DNA from: Proteiniclasticum sediminis
Lineage (GTDB): Bacteria; Bacillota; Clostridia; Clostridiales; Clostridiaceae
Length of the DNA: 32,686 bases
Reading direction: 5' to 3'
NCBI RefSeq assembly: GCF_018128025.1
Contig: NZ_JAGSCS010000024.1
Coordinates: 1 to 32,686, forward strand
Positions 22,574 to 30,742 of the stretch are shown one piece after another; within the stretch, counting starts at the first letter, position 1; every line of letters starts with the position of its first letter. The notes beneath the pieces were generated by a model. That model had not been told where the DNA came from, did no database searches, and saw only the letters and a program-made list of their open reading frames with translations. A program made the translations under genes and the position numbers.

Positions 22574-23542
22574 TTACTTCACTACCGGGAATCCTGCGTT
22601 TGCCCAGCCCTGAGGTGCATTGGCTGCATTACCCATTCCACCATTCAGTGAAACAGCATCGAATCCCATGAGTCGAAGTCCTGCAACAACCTGTCCTGCC
22701 GTCTGTCCCGTATAGCAGTAAACGATAATGGTCTTGTCCTTGGGAAGGGTTCCAAAGGATGCAGCCATTCCCTTGGCGAAGGGGATATTCAGGGCACCTT
22801 CAATATGTCCTGCTGCATAATCCGCTGCACTTCTCACCGAAAGGATATACATTCCGGCATCCTTGGCATCAACCATAGCCTTGAGATCTGCCTCGGAGAT
22901 CTTGTAGTTCTTGTACTTGGTGGCAGAAACAGCAGCAAGTCCTGTGTAGTAGTCATCCATGGCTTTCTGTACCGTGGCATCAATCTTGGTGACTTCTCCG
23001 GTCAGTGTAGCGGCTTCAGTAGAAACAACAGCCTCATAGCCCTCAACCTTGGAGATGCCAAAGTTCCAGCCCAGATGAACGCTTCTTGCCGGGATTCCCG
23101 CAATATTGAGTGTAGTAACTGCCTGGCCTGCGGTTTGTCCGGTATAGCAATAGATATACACCGGTTTATCCGTGGGGATGCTCTTCAGACCTGCTGCAAT
23201 GGCGGGCCCCCAGGGCATGTTCACCGCACCCTTGATATGCCCCTTGCCATAGTCCTCTGCACTTCGGATATCGATAATTGTCATGGCCTCATTGGCAACA
23301 ACCTTGGCCACGAACTCCTTATTGTCGATCTTATACACATTTTCTGGCATCTCGGCAAAATACTTCGTCACCAGGGCAGAAATATCCGTCTTCGTTTCCG
23401 CGGGTGTTTCCACTACTGTTTCTACGGGAGTTTCTGAGGGGGTAGCGGTCATGGAACCGTCACCTTTATCCTTGGTTCCGCAAGCAGCCAGGGATAGGAC
23501 AAGAAGGGTTGACATCATCATGGCGATAAATTTTTTGTTCAT
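22574..23542 (-). CDS. Secreted lipoprotein with two rhodanese domains
   Basis: Predicted 322-residue lipoprotein. LSLAAC puts the lipid-modified Cys at residue 21, followed by a Thr/Pro/Glu-rich linker. Two rhodanese domains (about 72-175 and 213-320) each end in the same active loop, CYTGQTAGQ, with catalytic Cys132 and Cys276, so both look able to carry a persulfide. The protein would act on the outer face of the membrane as a sulfurtransferase or sulfane-sulfur binding protein. GGAGGAGAGTATAAA precedes the ATG. It lies 20 bases downstream of a second rhodanese lipoprotein gene. The sulfur transport genes at 28415-32558 make a shared pathway likely, though they are not in the same operon. 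Confidence 0.9.
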   Translation of the reverse strand: MNKKFIAMMMSTLLVLSLAACGTKDKGDGSMTATPSETPVETVVETPAETKTDISALVTKYFAEMPENVYKIDNKEFVAKVVANEAMTIIDIRSAEDYGKGHIKGAVNMPWGPAIAAGLKSIPTDKPVYIYCYTGQTAGQAVTTLNIAGIPARSVHLGWNFGISKVEGYEAVVSTEAATLTGEVTKIDATVQKAMDDYYTGLAAVSATKYKNYKISEADLKAMVDAKDAGMYILSVRSAADYAAGHIEGALNIPFAKGMAASFGTLPKDKTIIVYCYTGQTAGQVVAGLRLMGFDAVSLNGGMGNAANAPQGWANAGFPVVK

Positions 23543-23562
23543 TTTATACTCTCCTCCAGATT

Positions 23563-24474
23563 TTATGATCCGTCTGATGGTCCAACAGGTGCCGGGGTGT
23601 CAGGTCCAGAAACAGTGCCTTTTTGCTCCCATTCGACCCAGGCTCCGTCATATACTTTTATCTTGGTGTAGCCTGCTTCCTGTAATAGGGCAGCCGTCTG
23701 TGTTGCCCTAAACGAGGTTTTGCAGTAGAGGATGATCGTATCTTCTTTCGAGATGCCTGCATCCTGATAGAACAGTGTCAGGTCCTTGGAAGACATGAAG
23801 GTTCCGTCAGCGTACAGATTTTTAGTGTGCGGATAAAGCACTGCTGTTGGAATATAACCTGCATCGTATTCCGCCTGGGATCGGACATCCACAATGACTG
23901 TCCCCTCCACAGGGGTCTCTGTCAGGGACTTAACTTCCTCAAAGGTCGCTATCATGCTTGTATCCGCATCCTTTGCGACATACTTTGTTGCCGGAAGGAC
24001 CGTCGAATCCGCAGACAATTCCAGCTCCTCGTGGACGAGAGCTTTTGAACCGCCATTGACCATCATGACGTTGGCATGTCCATAAACCTTGAGAACCCAC
24101 CACACTCTCCCGGAATACACCCCACCGTTGTCATCATACACATAGATGATGCTATCATTGGAGATGCCCTTCGCACTAAGTACGCTCTCTATTTGAGCTT
24201 TGGGGGCCAGAAGTCCAGGAACCGGGGTACTGACGGACAGTTCTGCAGGCGTGATATTTACTGCGCCTTTTAGGTGACCCTTGGCATAAGCCTCGGGTTC
24301 TCGAGCATCGATGACGATGACCTTGTCATTGGCAAGATCTTCTTTCCCCACCTGGGATGCTTCCACAACATTTTTGGTTCCGGGATAGGTCGTGTCAATG
24401 GTACACGCAGTAAGGGAAAACATTAGGATGAGCACCAGAAAAAGGATCCTGGCAGCCATTGGTTTCTTTGCCAT
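23563..24474 (-). CDS. Secreted lipoprotein, thiosulfate sulfurtransferase (SseA) type
   Basis: Predicted 303-residue lipoprotein; FSLTAC places the lipidated Cys at residue 24. It has the two-domain layout of thiosulfate or mercaptopyruvate sulfurtransferases. The first domain (about 40-155) has VYDDNGGVYSGRVWW, with Asp instead of Cys in the loop, so it is structural as in the classical enzymes. The second (about 180-285) has the loop CKTSFRATQ with Cys251. This loop differs from CGTGVTA/CGSGVTA of well-studied enzymes, so substrate preference cannot be read. TTAGGAGGAAAAT precedes the ATG. It is the first gene of the two-gene lipoprotein operon, with a probable regulated promoter at 24568-24616. 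Confidence 0.9.
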   Translation of the reverse strand: MAKKPMAARILFLVLILMFSLTACTIDTTYPGTKNVVEASQVGKEDLANDKVIVIDAREPEAYAKGHLKGAVNITPAELSVSTPVPGLLAPKAQIESVLSAKGISNDSIIYVYDDNGGVYSGRVWWVLKVYGHANVMMVNGGSKALVHEELELSADSTVLPATKYVAKDADTSMIATFEEVKSLTETPVEGTVIVDVRSQAEYDAGYIPTAVLYPHTKNLYADGTFMSSKDLTLFYQDAGISKEDTIILYCKTSFRATQTAALLQEAGYTKIKVYDGAWVEWEQKGTVSGPDTPAPVGPSDGS

Positions 24475-24777
24475 ATTTTCCTCCTAAACGAATTTGTGAG
24501 ATTGCTAAGGAGTGTTTTGTTAATTACTAAACTTATTTGTCTAAAAATTAACATATCAGCCTTCTTTATTATATGATATCGTTATGATCAGTGGTTATCG
24601 GAATTGCTTATGCAATATCCTTAAATGTTATGACATTAACTTAACAATGACCTTGAATTATCATGGCTGGCAAGGACGAGGCTGAAGTCCGATAATCCTC
24701 CCCTCTCCCCAGTCCGGGGACATCCTGCCGCAATTAATGTTAGAATGAGTTCAAACCTACCCGAAGGGAGACGCTAG
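24475..24777. other. Divergent promoter region, rhodanese operon and GT39-like gene
   Basis: This 303-base stretch holds no gene. On the minus strand a TATAAT (24573-24568) lacks a good -35 (AACCAC), and the perfect inverted repeat ATTGC-TTAT-GCAAT lies at 24603-24616, around position -45. This is the form of an activator-dependent promoter and could be a LysR site. The plus side holds the promoter at 24717-24746. Confidence 0.5.
24717..24746 (+). promoter_or_regulatory. Promoter of the GT39-like gene
   Basis: GGGACA (24717-24722) and TAGAAT (24741-24746) are 18 bases apart, and TGT before the -10 makes it an extended -10. The start codon follows 31 bases later. Confidence 0.5.
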
Positions 24778-26355
24778 ATGAAGACCAAGCTGTTACGACT
24801 GCTGCCTGCTGCAGTGCTGATCCTCTATTTCCTTGCCAATCTACACACCCTCCTGGCTTTTCCATTGGTTCACTCGGACGAACTATGGCTGAAGGGAATC
24901 ACCGATGAAATGCTCCGGCAGAAATCCTTTGCGGTGACCGAGCCCTTTTTTGACCTGTATCCTCGGGTTGTCCATCCTTTCCGGCTTCTTTTTCATCTGG
25001 TTCAAGCTCTTTTCTTTCAGAGCTTTGGTAGCTCAGTTTGGACGGCAAGATTCCTTTCACTGGTCACTTCCATAGCCTCCCTGGCAGTTTTCTGGAACAT
25101 CCTGCGAAGATCCAGCCGGAGCCGGCTTCTCCCCATCATCGGGACAGCTTCCTTGGCATTTAACTTCCAGTTTATTTACAGTGCACACTTTGGCCGTCAG
25201 GACTCCCTCATCCTCCTTCTACTCCTCACGGTCTACGATTTCGCTGTTCACCGCAGGTTTTCTGCCATAAAACTTTCCTTATTCCTCGCCGCCATCACCA
25301 TCCTGGGCATGCTGGTCCATCCCAACAGCTTGCTCATCGGTATCCTGGCTTTCGCGTTACTGATCATCAAAATCTCTTGCAAGGAAGCCCCTAAAAAGGT
25401 TCTTGGATTTTACACCCTCTTCACCTCTGCCGGTTTCGGCCTGATCCTCCTCATCGGCAATCTCCTGAATCCCGGTTTTTTAATCGGCTACATACAGTTT
25501 GGTGAAAGTCTGGGGATCGAAAGCACACCCATGGGCAGGATTGAAGGCTTCTACTGGTACTGGTTCAAGCTGTTTCGGCAGATCGGTGGAACTTATGAAC
25601 TGCTGGATCTTCGGCCCGAAATTCTTCTCCTTGTCTCCATGCTGCTTCTTCTCCCTTGCCTGACATTTTTCGCCCGAAAAAAACACAACCACCTGCTTCC
25701 AAAGTTATGGGAACCATGGGTTTCCCTCCTTGGAATCAATCTTGGACTACTTTTCATTGGTCGGTACAATCAAACCTCGGTGGTCTTCCTGATTCCATTC
25801 CTCCTCTTGGCGGTCATCAATGGAATAGACACCCTGGCGGAAATCACCGCATCTCGGAAATGGGCCATCCTCGTTTCTCTCGCCTTGCTGCTGCTCATTC
25901 CCGCAAGGCTATACCATGAAGTGCAGAATTACGCCATTTCCCAGCCCTATAAACTCGGGTACAAGGTCATGCTGAAAAAAATTGACGATGCGGTGGACGA
26001 TCATGCCGTTATCTTGGGAAACTTGAACACCATCGAAGCCTTCGATGGACAAGTCTTCTACGATATCCGAAATCTAGCTTTCCTGGATGAACAGAAGACA
26101 TCCCTCGAGGAATATATCCGGGAACGAGGAATCACAATCATTGTCCTCCACGAGGAAATGGACTATATTCGCGAAACCGCACCATCCTGGGATTTTCTTT
26201 ATGGCAGTGATTCCTATTTGGATGACCTGTTTGCCTATGTGGATGAACATACCGATTTTCTTGTTGAGTTCGAAAACCCCCAATACGCCATGAGAATTGC
26301 CAAATATGCGGGGACTTATCCCTGGAAAACCAAAATATACCGTGTAAAGCCCTAG
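24778..26355 (+). CDS. GT39/ArnT-like membrane glycosyltransferase
   Basis: Predicted 525-residue integral membrane protein with about ten helices. The first outer loop contains HSDELWLKGITDEML, whose acidic pair matches the catalytic loop of GT-C enzymes of the ArnT/PMT (GT39) group, and FGRQDSL is a later conserved loop. The C-terminal ~130 residues form a soluble domain. Such enzymes move a sugar from a polyprenyl-phosphate donor to a lipid, glycan or protein on the outer face. GAAGGGAGACGCTAG precedes the ATG. The gene is monocistronic and its stop codon lies inside a perfect palindrome. The convergent ATP-grasp and GT2 genes could supply related envelope functions. Confidence 0.82.
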   Translation: MKTKLLRLLPAAVLILYFLANLHTLLAFPLVHSDELWLKGITDEMLRQKSFAVTEPFFDLYPRVVHPFRLLFHLVQALFFQSFGSSVWTARFLSLVTSIASLAVFWNILRRSSRSRLLPIIGTASLAFNFQFIYSAHFGRQDSLILLLLLTVYDFAVHRRFSAIKLSLFLAAITILGMLVHPNSLLIGILAFALLIIKISCKEAPKKVLGFYTLFTSAGFGLILLIGNLLNPGFLIGYIQFGESLGIESTPMGRIEGFYWYWFKLFRQIGGTYELLDLRPEILLLVSMLLLLPCLTFFARKKHNHLLPKLWEPWVSLLGINLGLLFIGRYNQTSVVFLIPFLLLAVINGIDTLAEITASRKWAILVSLALLLLIPARLYHEVQNYAISQPYKLGYKVMLKKIDDAVDDHAVILGNLNTIEAFDGQVFYDIRNLAFLDEQKTSLEEYIRERGITIIVLHEEMDYIRETAPSWDFLYGSDSYLDDLFAYVDEHTDFLVEFENPQYAMRIAKYAGTYPWKTKIYRVKP

Positions 26356-26373
26356 GGCTTTACACGGTATATT
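26334..26373. repeat. Perfect 40-bp palindrome covering the stop codon, likely bidirectional terminator
   Basis: Bases 26334-26373 form a perfect inverted repeat centred between 26353 and 26354, with GGGCTTTACACGGTATATT as its right arm. The stop TAG of the GT39-like gene lies at its centre. No long T-run follows on either side. The position between convergent genes suggests mutual termination or transcript-end protection. Confidence 0.85.
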
Positions 26374-26392
26374 GGCATCGTGGGCTCCTGGA

Positions 26393-27628
26393 TTACAGAG
26401 TCCGAATCAGATTGTTGCCTTCCTCATCTCGAACGCTCATGATTCTTCTCAGTTGCTGAAGATTCTCTTCCACTTCAAGCCTTGTTTCTCCTTTGACAAT
26501 GACAAACCCCGCCCGCTGGGAGGCATTCTCAATGGCCGGGAGCTCCTCCCCCACGTGAACATTGTACCCCGCATCCAGGACAAAAGGCAGGTTCCGAATC
26601 TCTTCCAAGGGAGTCAAGTCCGCCACCCTGCCTTCTTTGCAGAAGAAGAGCCGTGTAGAGTAGGGCCTTGAGTCTTCCGCTTCCGGAGCAGCCTTCAGCT
26701 CTCCCTTGTAATAATTGGGGTCCAGGCAACCTTCGATATTCATCCGCAGAACGTCCGCGCCTGTGGCGTAGGGAATCGTCAGATCCTCATAGGCGCCGCC
26801 CAGACGGCAGGCAATCTCATTGACTTTAATTCCTTCGTTTCCATGGAGGAACTGGAAATAGACAGGGCCTTCCTCTATGTGAAAATCAGTGCAGATCTTC
26901 CTAGTCAGCGCTTTCAGAGAATTTCCGTGCTCTCCCAGGTATTTCGATGGATTCTCATGGGAGGTGCAGACGCCCAGATGCTCTTGCGGAGAAAAAGTCA
27001 CCCGATCAGTGATGGTGAGAATAAATACTGTTCCCCGATCCACCCAGCCGCTGACAGTGATTTCTTCATTGGCATAGAACTCCTCCACCAGGATTTCCTC
27101 ACTGCGGGAGTATTTGAGGACGCTTTCCAGCATCTTTCTGACCTCCTCAACGGTATGCACCAAGAAAATCCCTCTTTGACCCTGGGAATCGAGGGGTTTT
27201 AAGACGAAGGGCGGCTGCATGCCAGACAGCTGGGCGTCTGGAAAGTTTTTCCCGATAACCCGAAATCGGACTGTAGGGATCCCCTTCTCCTGGAACTTCT
27301 CCTTCATGTATTTCTTATTAGTCACCAAAAGCGCAGTCTCATTCCGGAGGAAGGCGGATAACCCAAGATGGTTCGCCGTCTTCGTCACAGCTAGGACGGG
27401 CTGGTCCGTCCCCGCTGTCATCACCCCATCCACCCCATACTCCTGGGCACATTTCAATATATCCTCCGGGCTGAAGGCATCTGCCCTTGCCTGATAATCC
27501 GCCATTTCCTTGGCTTCGGTCGTTTCGTTAAAGTCCGCAGCCACCACTTCGTACCCCATGGACTTCATCCGCAGAATGGCATTTTTCTGGCAACTGCCCG
27601 CTCCAACCATTAGTATTCTCTTCTTCAT
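26393..27628 (-). CDS. ATP-grasp family ligase
   Basis: Predicted 411-residue cytoplasmic enzyme. An N-terminal Rossmann-like domain (KKRILMVGAGSCQKNAI) is followed by the ATP-grasp fold: KYMKEKFQEKGIPTVRFRV, the lysine strand PPFVLKPLDSQGQRGI, EEILVEEFYANEEITVSGW, and the metal-binding KVNEIACRLGG. ATP-grasp enzymes join a carboxylate to an amine or thiol through an acyl-phosphate; this subgroup resembles carbamoyl-phosphate synthase L-chain-like proteins found in surface-sugar gene sets. Substrates are unknown. AAGGGGAAGGAAAAGAC precedes the ATG. Its first 101 bases overlap the end of the GT2 gene, and the two are clearly cotranscribed. Confidence 0.9.
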   Translation of the reverse strand: MKKRILMVGAGSCQKNAILRMKSMGYEVVAADFNETTEAKEMADYQARADAFSPEDILKCAQEYGVDGVMTAGTDQPVLAVTKTANHLGLSAFLRNETALLVTNKKYMKEKFQEKGIPTVRFRVIGKNFPDAQLSGMQPPFVLKPLDSQGQRGIFLVHTVEEVRKMLESVLKYSRSEEILVEEFYANEEITVSGWVDRGTVFILTITDRVTFSPQEHLGVCTSHENPSKYLGEHGNSLKALTRKICTDFHIEEGPVYFQFLHGNEGIKVNEIACRLGGAYEDLTIPYATGADVLRMNIEGCLDPNYYKGELKAAPEAEDSRPYSTRLFFCKEGRVADLTPLEEIRNLPFVLDAGYNVHVGEELPAIENASQRAGFVIVKGETRLEVEENLQQLRRIMSVRDEEGNNLIRTL

Positions 27629-28325
27629 GTCTTTTCCTTCCCCTTAGCACCAGACACTTCACCCCGTAGTTATACCAGAGCTGGGTATAGAGTACTGCGC
27701 ACTTTTTCAAATTATATCCGGATTTTCCATAGACTCTTTCCCGACGGGACACTGGAACATTGGCCACATGCTGGGCATGGAGGAGCAGTTCGGCACTGAG
27801 GTAGCTAAACCTGTCCCCGCGGTCTTCCAAGTGATGGTATAGTTGTCGGGAAATCAGCCTAAAGCTGGATACCCGAAGATTTGAGAAGCTTGGGTATCTC
27901 CACCGAAAAAATTGTCCCACCAGCTTTGATCCAAAGGCTCGAAGTCCCTTGGAACCGTAATCCCCATATATGCCAAACACCAGGTCATAACCCATTTTCG
28001 CCTGGGCTATCAACTTCGGGACCTCCCGGATATCATGCTGCAGATCATCATCCATGGTAAGGACCCAGTCTCCCTTGGCCTGCAGCAAGCCCGTGAACAA
28101 AGCCCTCTGCTGTCCCATGTTAGAAGGCAGATAGATCTTCTGGATGTAATCCTTCCTGGCAGCCAGCATGCGGATCTCCTCAGCACTGCCGTCAGTGGAG
28201 CCGTCATCCACCAAGATGATCTCAAAGCTGAAGCTCCATTCGCGAAAAAAATCCTCCAGCTCCTGGACCAGCTGCCTTAATGTTGCTTTACTGTTATATA
28301 CGGGAACAACCACGGAATACTCCAC
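27528..28325 (-). CDS. Glycosyltransferase family 2
   Basis: Predicted 265-residue transferase of the GT-A fold. YSVVVPVYNSKATLRQL, VDDGSTDGS and the metal-binding MDDDLQHD motif are all present, as in polyprenyl-phosphate mannose synthase-like enzymes, although the membrane helices of that group are absent. It could make the polyprenyl-linked sugar used by the GT39-like enzyme next door, which is inference. The start is taken as GTG 28325, with AAAGGAAG before it, instead of TTG 28355. The last ~35 residues (from GRKRHEEENTN) look unlike the rest and overlap the next gene by 101 bases. A one-base deletion in the purine-rich run near 27631-27646 would explain this. Confidence 0.88.
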   Translation of the reverse strand: MEYSVVVPVYNSKATLRQLVQELEDFFREWSFSFEIILVDDGSTDGSAEEIRMLAARKDYIQKIYLPSNMGQQRALFTGLLQAKGDWVLTMDDDLQHDIREVPKLIAQAKMGYDLVFGIYGDYGSKGLRAFGSKLVGQFFRWRYPSFSNLRVSSFRLISRQLYHHLEDRGDRFSYLSAELLLHAQHVANVPVSRRERVYGKSGYNLKKCAVLYTQLWYNYGVKCLVLRGRKRHEEENTNGWSGQLPEKCHSADEVHGVRSGGCGL

Positions 28326-28414
28326 AGCGCACTTCCTTTCTAGGTTGAGCCACAACCCTTTGAATGCTATACTTTCATTGGATGAGATGATCTCGTCATG
28401 GAAGGACGGATAAG

Positions 28415-28633
28415 ATGGATAAGATTGACTGCTTCGGAGATATTTGCCCAGTACCGGTCATCAAACTTCAAAACATGATTTCAACGATTTTGGAGGGAGA
28501 GTCCTTCATGATGGTCGTGGATCACAGTTGTGCCATTGAGCATATGCGTGAAGTCCTCCAGAAGGAGAACCTCGTCTGGACTATCGATGAAGTCATGAAC
28601 GGAGTTTGGGAAGTCACCGTCACGAAAGAATAA
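28415..28633 (+). CDS. TusA-family sulfur carrier protein (orphan copy)
   Basis: Predicted 72-residue cytoplasmic sulfur carrier. The N-terminus has DCFGDICPVPVIKLQ, with the persulfide Cys11 in the CPxP motif and a second Cys6 five residues earlier, as in the TusA copy at 30495. TusA proteins receive sulfur as a persulfide and hand it to other proteins. GGAAGGACGGATAAG precedes the ATG. It stands alone between a GT2 gene and the LysR gene. Its presence beside a second TusA and YeeE genes suggests that it serves the same sulfur pathway. Confidence 0.93.
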   Translation: MDKIDCFGDICPVPVIKLQNMISTILEGESFMMVVDHSCAIEHMREVLQKENLVWTIDEVMNGVWEVTVTKE

Positions 28634-28645
28634 TCCCCCACGATG

Positions 28646-28670
28646 AAAAGGAGCCGAAGGGCTCCTTTTT
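28646..28670. terminator. Bidirectional terminator
   Basis: AAAAGGAGCC and GGCTCCTTTT form a 10-bp stem with a 4-base loop and T-run, between the convergent tusA and lysR genes. Confidence 0.88.
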
Positions 28671-28672
28671 CT

Positions 28673-29572
28673 TCAGCAAAAATTCTTCTCGCCGTTTTCC
28701 CGGAAGTACTTATACACCTCGGAAATCGCCCCTGTTCGGTCGCACCGTTTTCGGGTGACCAGATATATGGGGAAATCCATTTCGAAATCCCGGACCTCAA
28801 TAAGCTTGTATTTTTTCTCATATAGCTCTTTTTTCACAGCCATATAGGGCAGAAAGCAGACGCCCAGATTGTTGTTCACCGAGGACTTTGCCGCGGGCAC
28901 AGAATCCACCTTGAACATGACATTGATCTTCTCCATGGTCATGTTTTTTGTATCGATTTTTCGCTTTAATGTCCGGGAGATTGTCAGCGTATCATCATCC
29001 AAAAGGATCAGCTCACATTTCTCCAGGTAGCTAACGTCGATAACATCGGGGATCGTGGACTCCGCATGGGCCACAAGGACGATCTTTTCGCTTCCGATCT
29101 TCGCAAACTCCAGTTCAGTATCATCGGGTTCTTCCGTAATAAAGCAAAGGTCCGTCAGGTCATTATGAAGATCACTGAGGGAATCCAGGGTATTCTTCGC
29201 CGACAGGGCAAAACTATAACTCGGATACTTCTTCTTGACCCGGTAGAGCACGCAGGGAAGGGAGTAATCCACCAAGGACAGGTAACCGTTAATCCGGATA
29301 TTTTCCGCGTTGGCATCGAGCATTTCCAGCTCTTCCTTCATCTTCTCATGAACCCTCAGCATGGTTCCGGAGTGCTTGAAAAGGATCTTTCCTGCTTCTG
29401 TGGGCTCGACCCCTTTATTGCTTCGCTCGAGGAGCTTATAACCGAGTTCATCCTCCAGCTTTTGAATGGTCTGGCTCAGTGCTGACTGGGAGATATGCTT
29501 GCTCCCGGCTACTTTCGATATGCTTTTTGTTTCGATCACTTCCCGGAAGAACTCCAGCGATGTAAGATTCAT
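28673..29572 (-). CDS. LysR family regulator of the sulfur operon
   Basis: Predicted 299-residue regulator. Residues 1-60 form the helix-turn-helix (LEFFREVIETKSISKVAG, QSALSQTIQKLEDELG, LLERSNKGVEPTEAG). The remainder is the effector-binding domain, whose ligand cannot be told. It is divergent from the YeeE-TusA-YeeE-TrxR operon across a 164-base region, the standard placement for a LysR activator, so control of sulfur uptake is likely. It could also act on the rhodanese operon, whose promoter looks activator-dependent. GAGGTGACACATA precedes the ATG. Confidence 0.9.
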   Translation of the reverse strand: MNLTSLEFFREVIETKSISKVAGSKHISQSALSQTIQKLEDELGYKLLERSNKGVEPTEAGKILFKHSGTMLRVHEKMKEELEMLDANAENIRINGYLSLVDYSLPCVLYRVKKKYPSYSFALSAKNTLDSLSDLHNDLTDLCFITEEPDDTELEFAKIGSEKIVLVAHAESTIPDVIDVSYLEKCELILLDDDTLTISRTLKRKIDTKNMTMEKINVMFKVDSVPAAKSSVNNNLGVCFLPYMAVKKELYEKKYKLIEVRDFEMDFPIYLVTRKRCDRTGAISEVYKYFRENGEKNFC

Positions 29573-29736
29573 TATGTGTCACCTCAACTCTTATTATAGA
29601 GCATCCTATTTTTTCCGCCATCTGTTTTTCTTATACTGGTTCGTCAATCCGGGTATACGTTAACATTGATAATATGATAACATATGGATGTGAGATTGTT
29701 AAGAGTATAGCAAACTATTTTAAGGAGAGTGAACAA
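29573..29736. promoter_or_regulatory. Divergent control region of the sulfur operon
   Basis: The 164 bases between lysR and the first YeeE gene are AT-rich. GATAAT at 29668-29673 can serve as a -10 for the operon, without a good -35, and TATGATAAC follows nearby. This is consistent with activation by LysR. No site could be assigned with confidence. Confidence 0.35.
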
Positions 29737-30414
29737 ATGGCTGAAAGAACCGGCGCTTCATCAAGACGCTCTTCAGCACCTAAAAAGCCGAAGAAGAATC
29801 AGATCCCCTACGGATTTCTGACCGTGGCGGTGATCATTATCGTTGGATTTCTGCTCTATGGAAAGAATCCCACCGTTGCTTTCTTCTGGATGATCGGGAA
29901 TATCTTTGGATTCATCCTTCAGAAAGGACGGTTCTGTTTCACGGCATCCATGAGAGATCCCTATTTAACCGGATCCACCTCCATCACCCGTGCGGTGATT
30001 ATCGCTTTTGCCATCACTACCATCGGATTCACCGCAATCAAATACGGCTATCAGGCTGCGGGTCTTCCCATTCCCGGCCAAAGTTATGTTGTGCCGATCA
30101 GTGCAGCCACCGTCATCGGTGCTTTCATCTTCGGCGTTGGTATGGTCATCGCCGGCGGCTGCGCATCCGGAACCCTTATGCGGGTTGGTGAGGGCTTTGC
30201 CATGAACTCCATCGCTTTCCTGTTCTTCATCGTCGGGTCCCTCTGGGGAGCGCATGACTTTGGTTTTTGGAAAGAGAAGTTCATCTCCCAGGGACCTACG
30301 GTTTTCCTACCGGATATCTTCGGATGGGTTGGAGCCGTCGTGGTGCAACTCCTTATTCTTCTTCTCCTCTATATCGCAGCGGATAAGTGGGAGAAGAAAA
30401 AGGCAAACCATTAA
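29737..30414 (+). CDS. YeeE/YedE family transporter, N-terminal half
   Basis: Predicted 225-residue membrane protein with a basic N-terminus (about 1-22) and five to six helices. It carries QKGRFCFTA (Cys67) and GGCASGT (Cys142), which correspond to the first and second conserved cysteines of TsuA-like thiosulfate transporters. It is about half the usual length of TsuA (~330-360); the other half is encoded two genes downstream. The frame begins at 29674, but ATG 29737 is chosen because AAGGAGAGTGAACAA precedes it. It is the first gene of the operon. Uptake of thiosulfate is the likeliest function; selenium-linked YedE proteins are a related alternative. Confidence 0.88.
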   Translation: MAERTGASSRRSSAPKKPKKNQIPYGFLTVAVIIIVGFLLYGKNPTVAFFWMIGNIFGFILQKGRFCFTASMRDPYLTGSTSITRAVIIAFAITTIGFTAIKYGYQAAGLPIPGQSYVVPISAATVIGAFIFGVGMVIAGGCASGTLMRVGEGFAMNSIAFLFFIVGSLWGAHDFGFWKEKFISQGPTVFLPDIFGWVGAVVVQLLILLLLYIAADKWEKKKANH

Positions 30415-30494
30415 CCTTTGACAATTAATACCCTAGAACTGAAATTTTGTGAAAACTGCAACAAAAAATATTGGAAATATTGGAGGAAATTGAA

Positions 30495-30722
30495 ATGAAA
30501 GAAGTTATGCTGGATTGTTTTGGAGAGGCTTGCCCCGTTCCACTGGTGAAGACCCAGAACAAACTCAAGGAGCTGGAAATTGGCGATGTGCTCATCGTAC
30601 AGATCGACCATAGCTGTGCCATGAAGAATGTTCCGGAGTGGGCAAGAAAAGAAGGCTACAATGTGGAAGTCGAAGAAGTCGACGACGGCGAATGGGAAGT
30701 TATCATCGAGAAGAATAAATAG
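30495..30722 (+). CDS. TusA-family sulfur carrier (TsuB-like)
   Basis: Predicted 75-residue cytoplasmic protein with DCFGEACPVPLVKTQ: Cys13 in CPxP, and Cys8. Its place between two half-YeeE genes is that of TsuB, the TusA-like protein that accepts sulfur from the transporter. The start at ATG 30495 is supported by TTGGAGGAAATTGAA; a TTG at 30471 is less likely. It overlaps neither neighbour, with 20 bases to the second YeeE gene. Confidence 0.93.
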   Translation: MKEVMLDCFGEACPVPLVKTQNKLKELEIGDVLIVQIDHSCAMKNVPEWARKEGYNVEVEEVDDGEWEVIIEKNK

Positions 30723-30742
30723 CACCAAGCGGAGGTGTGAAA

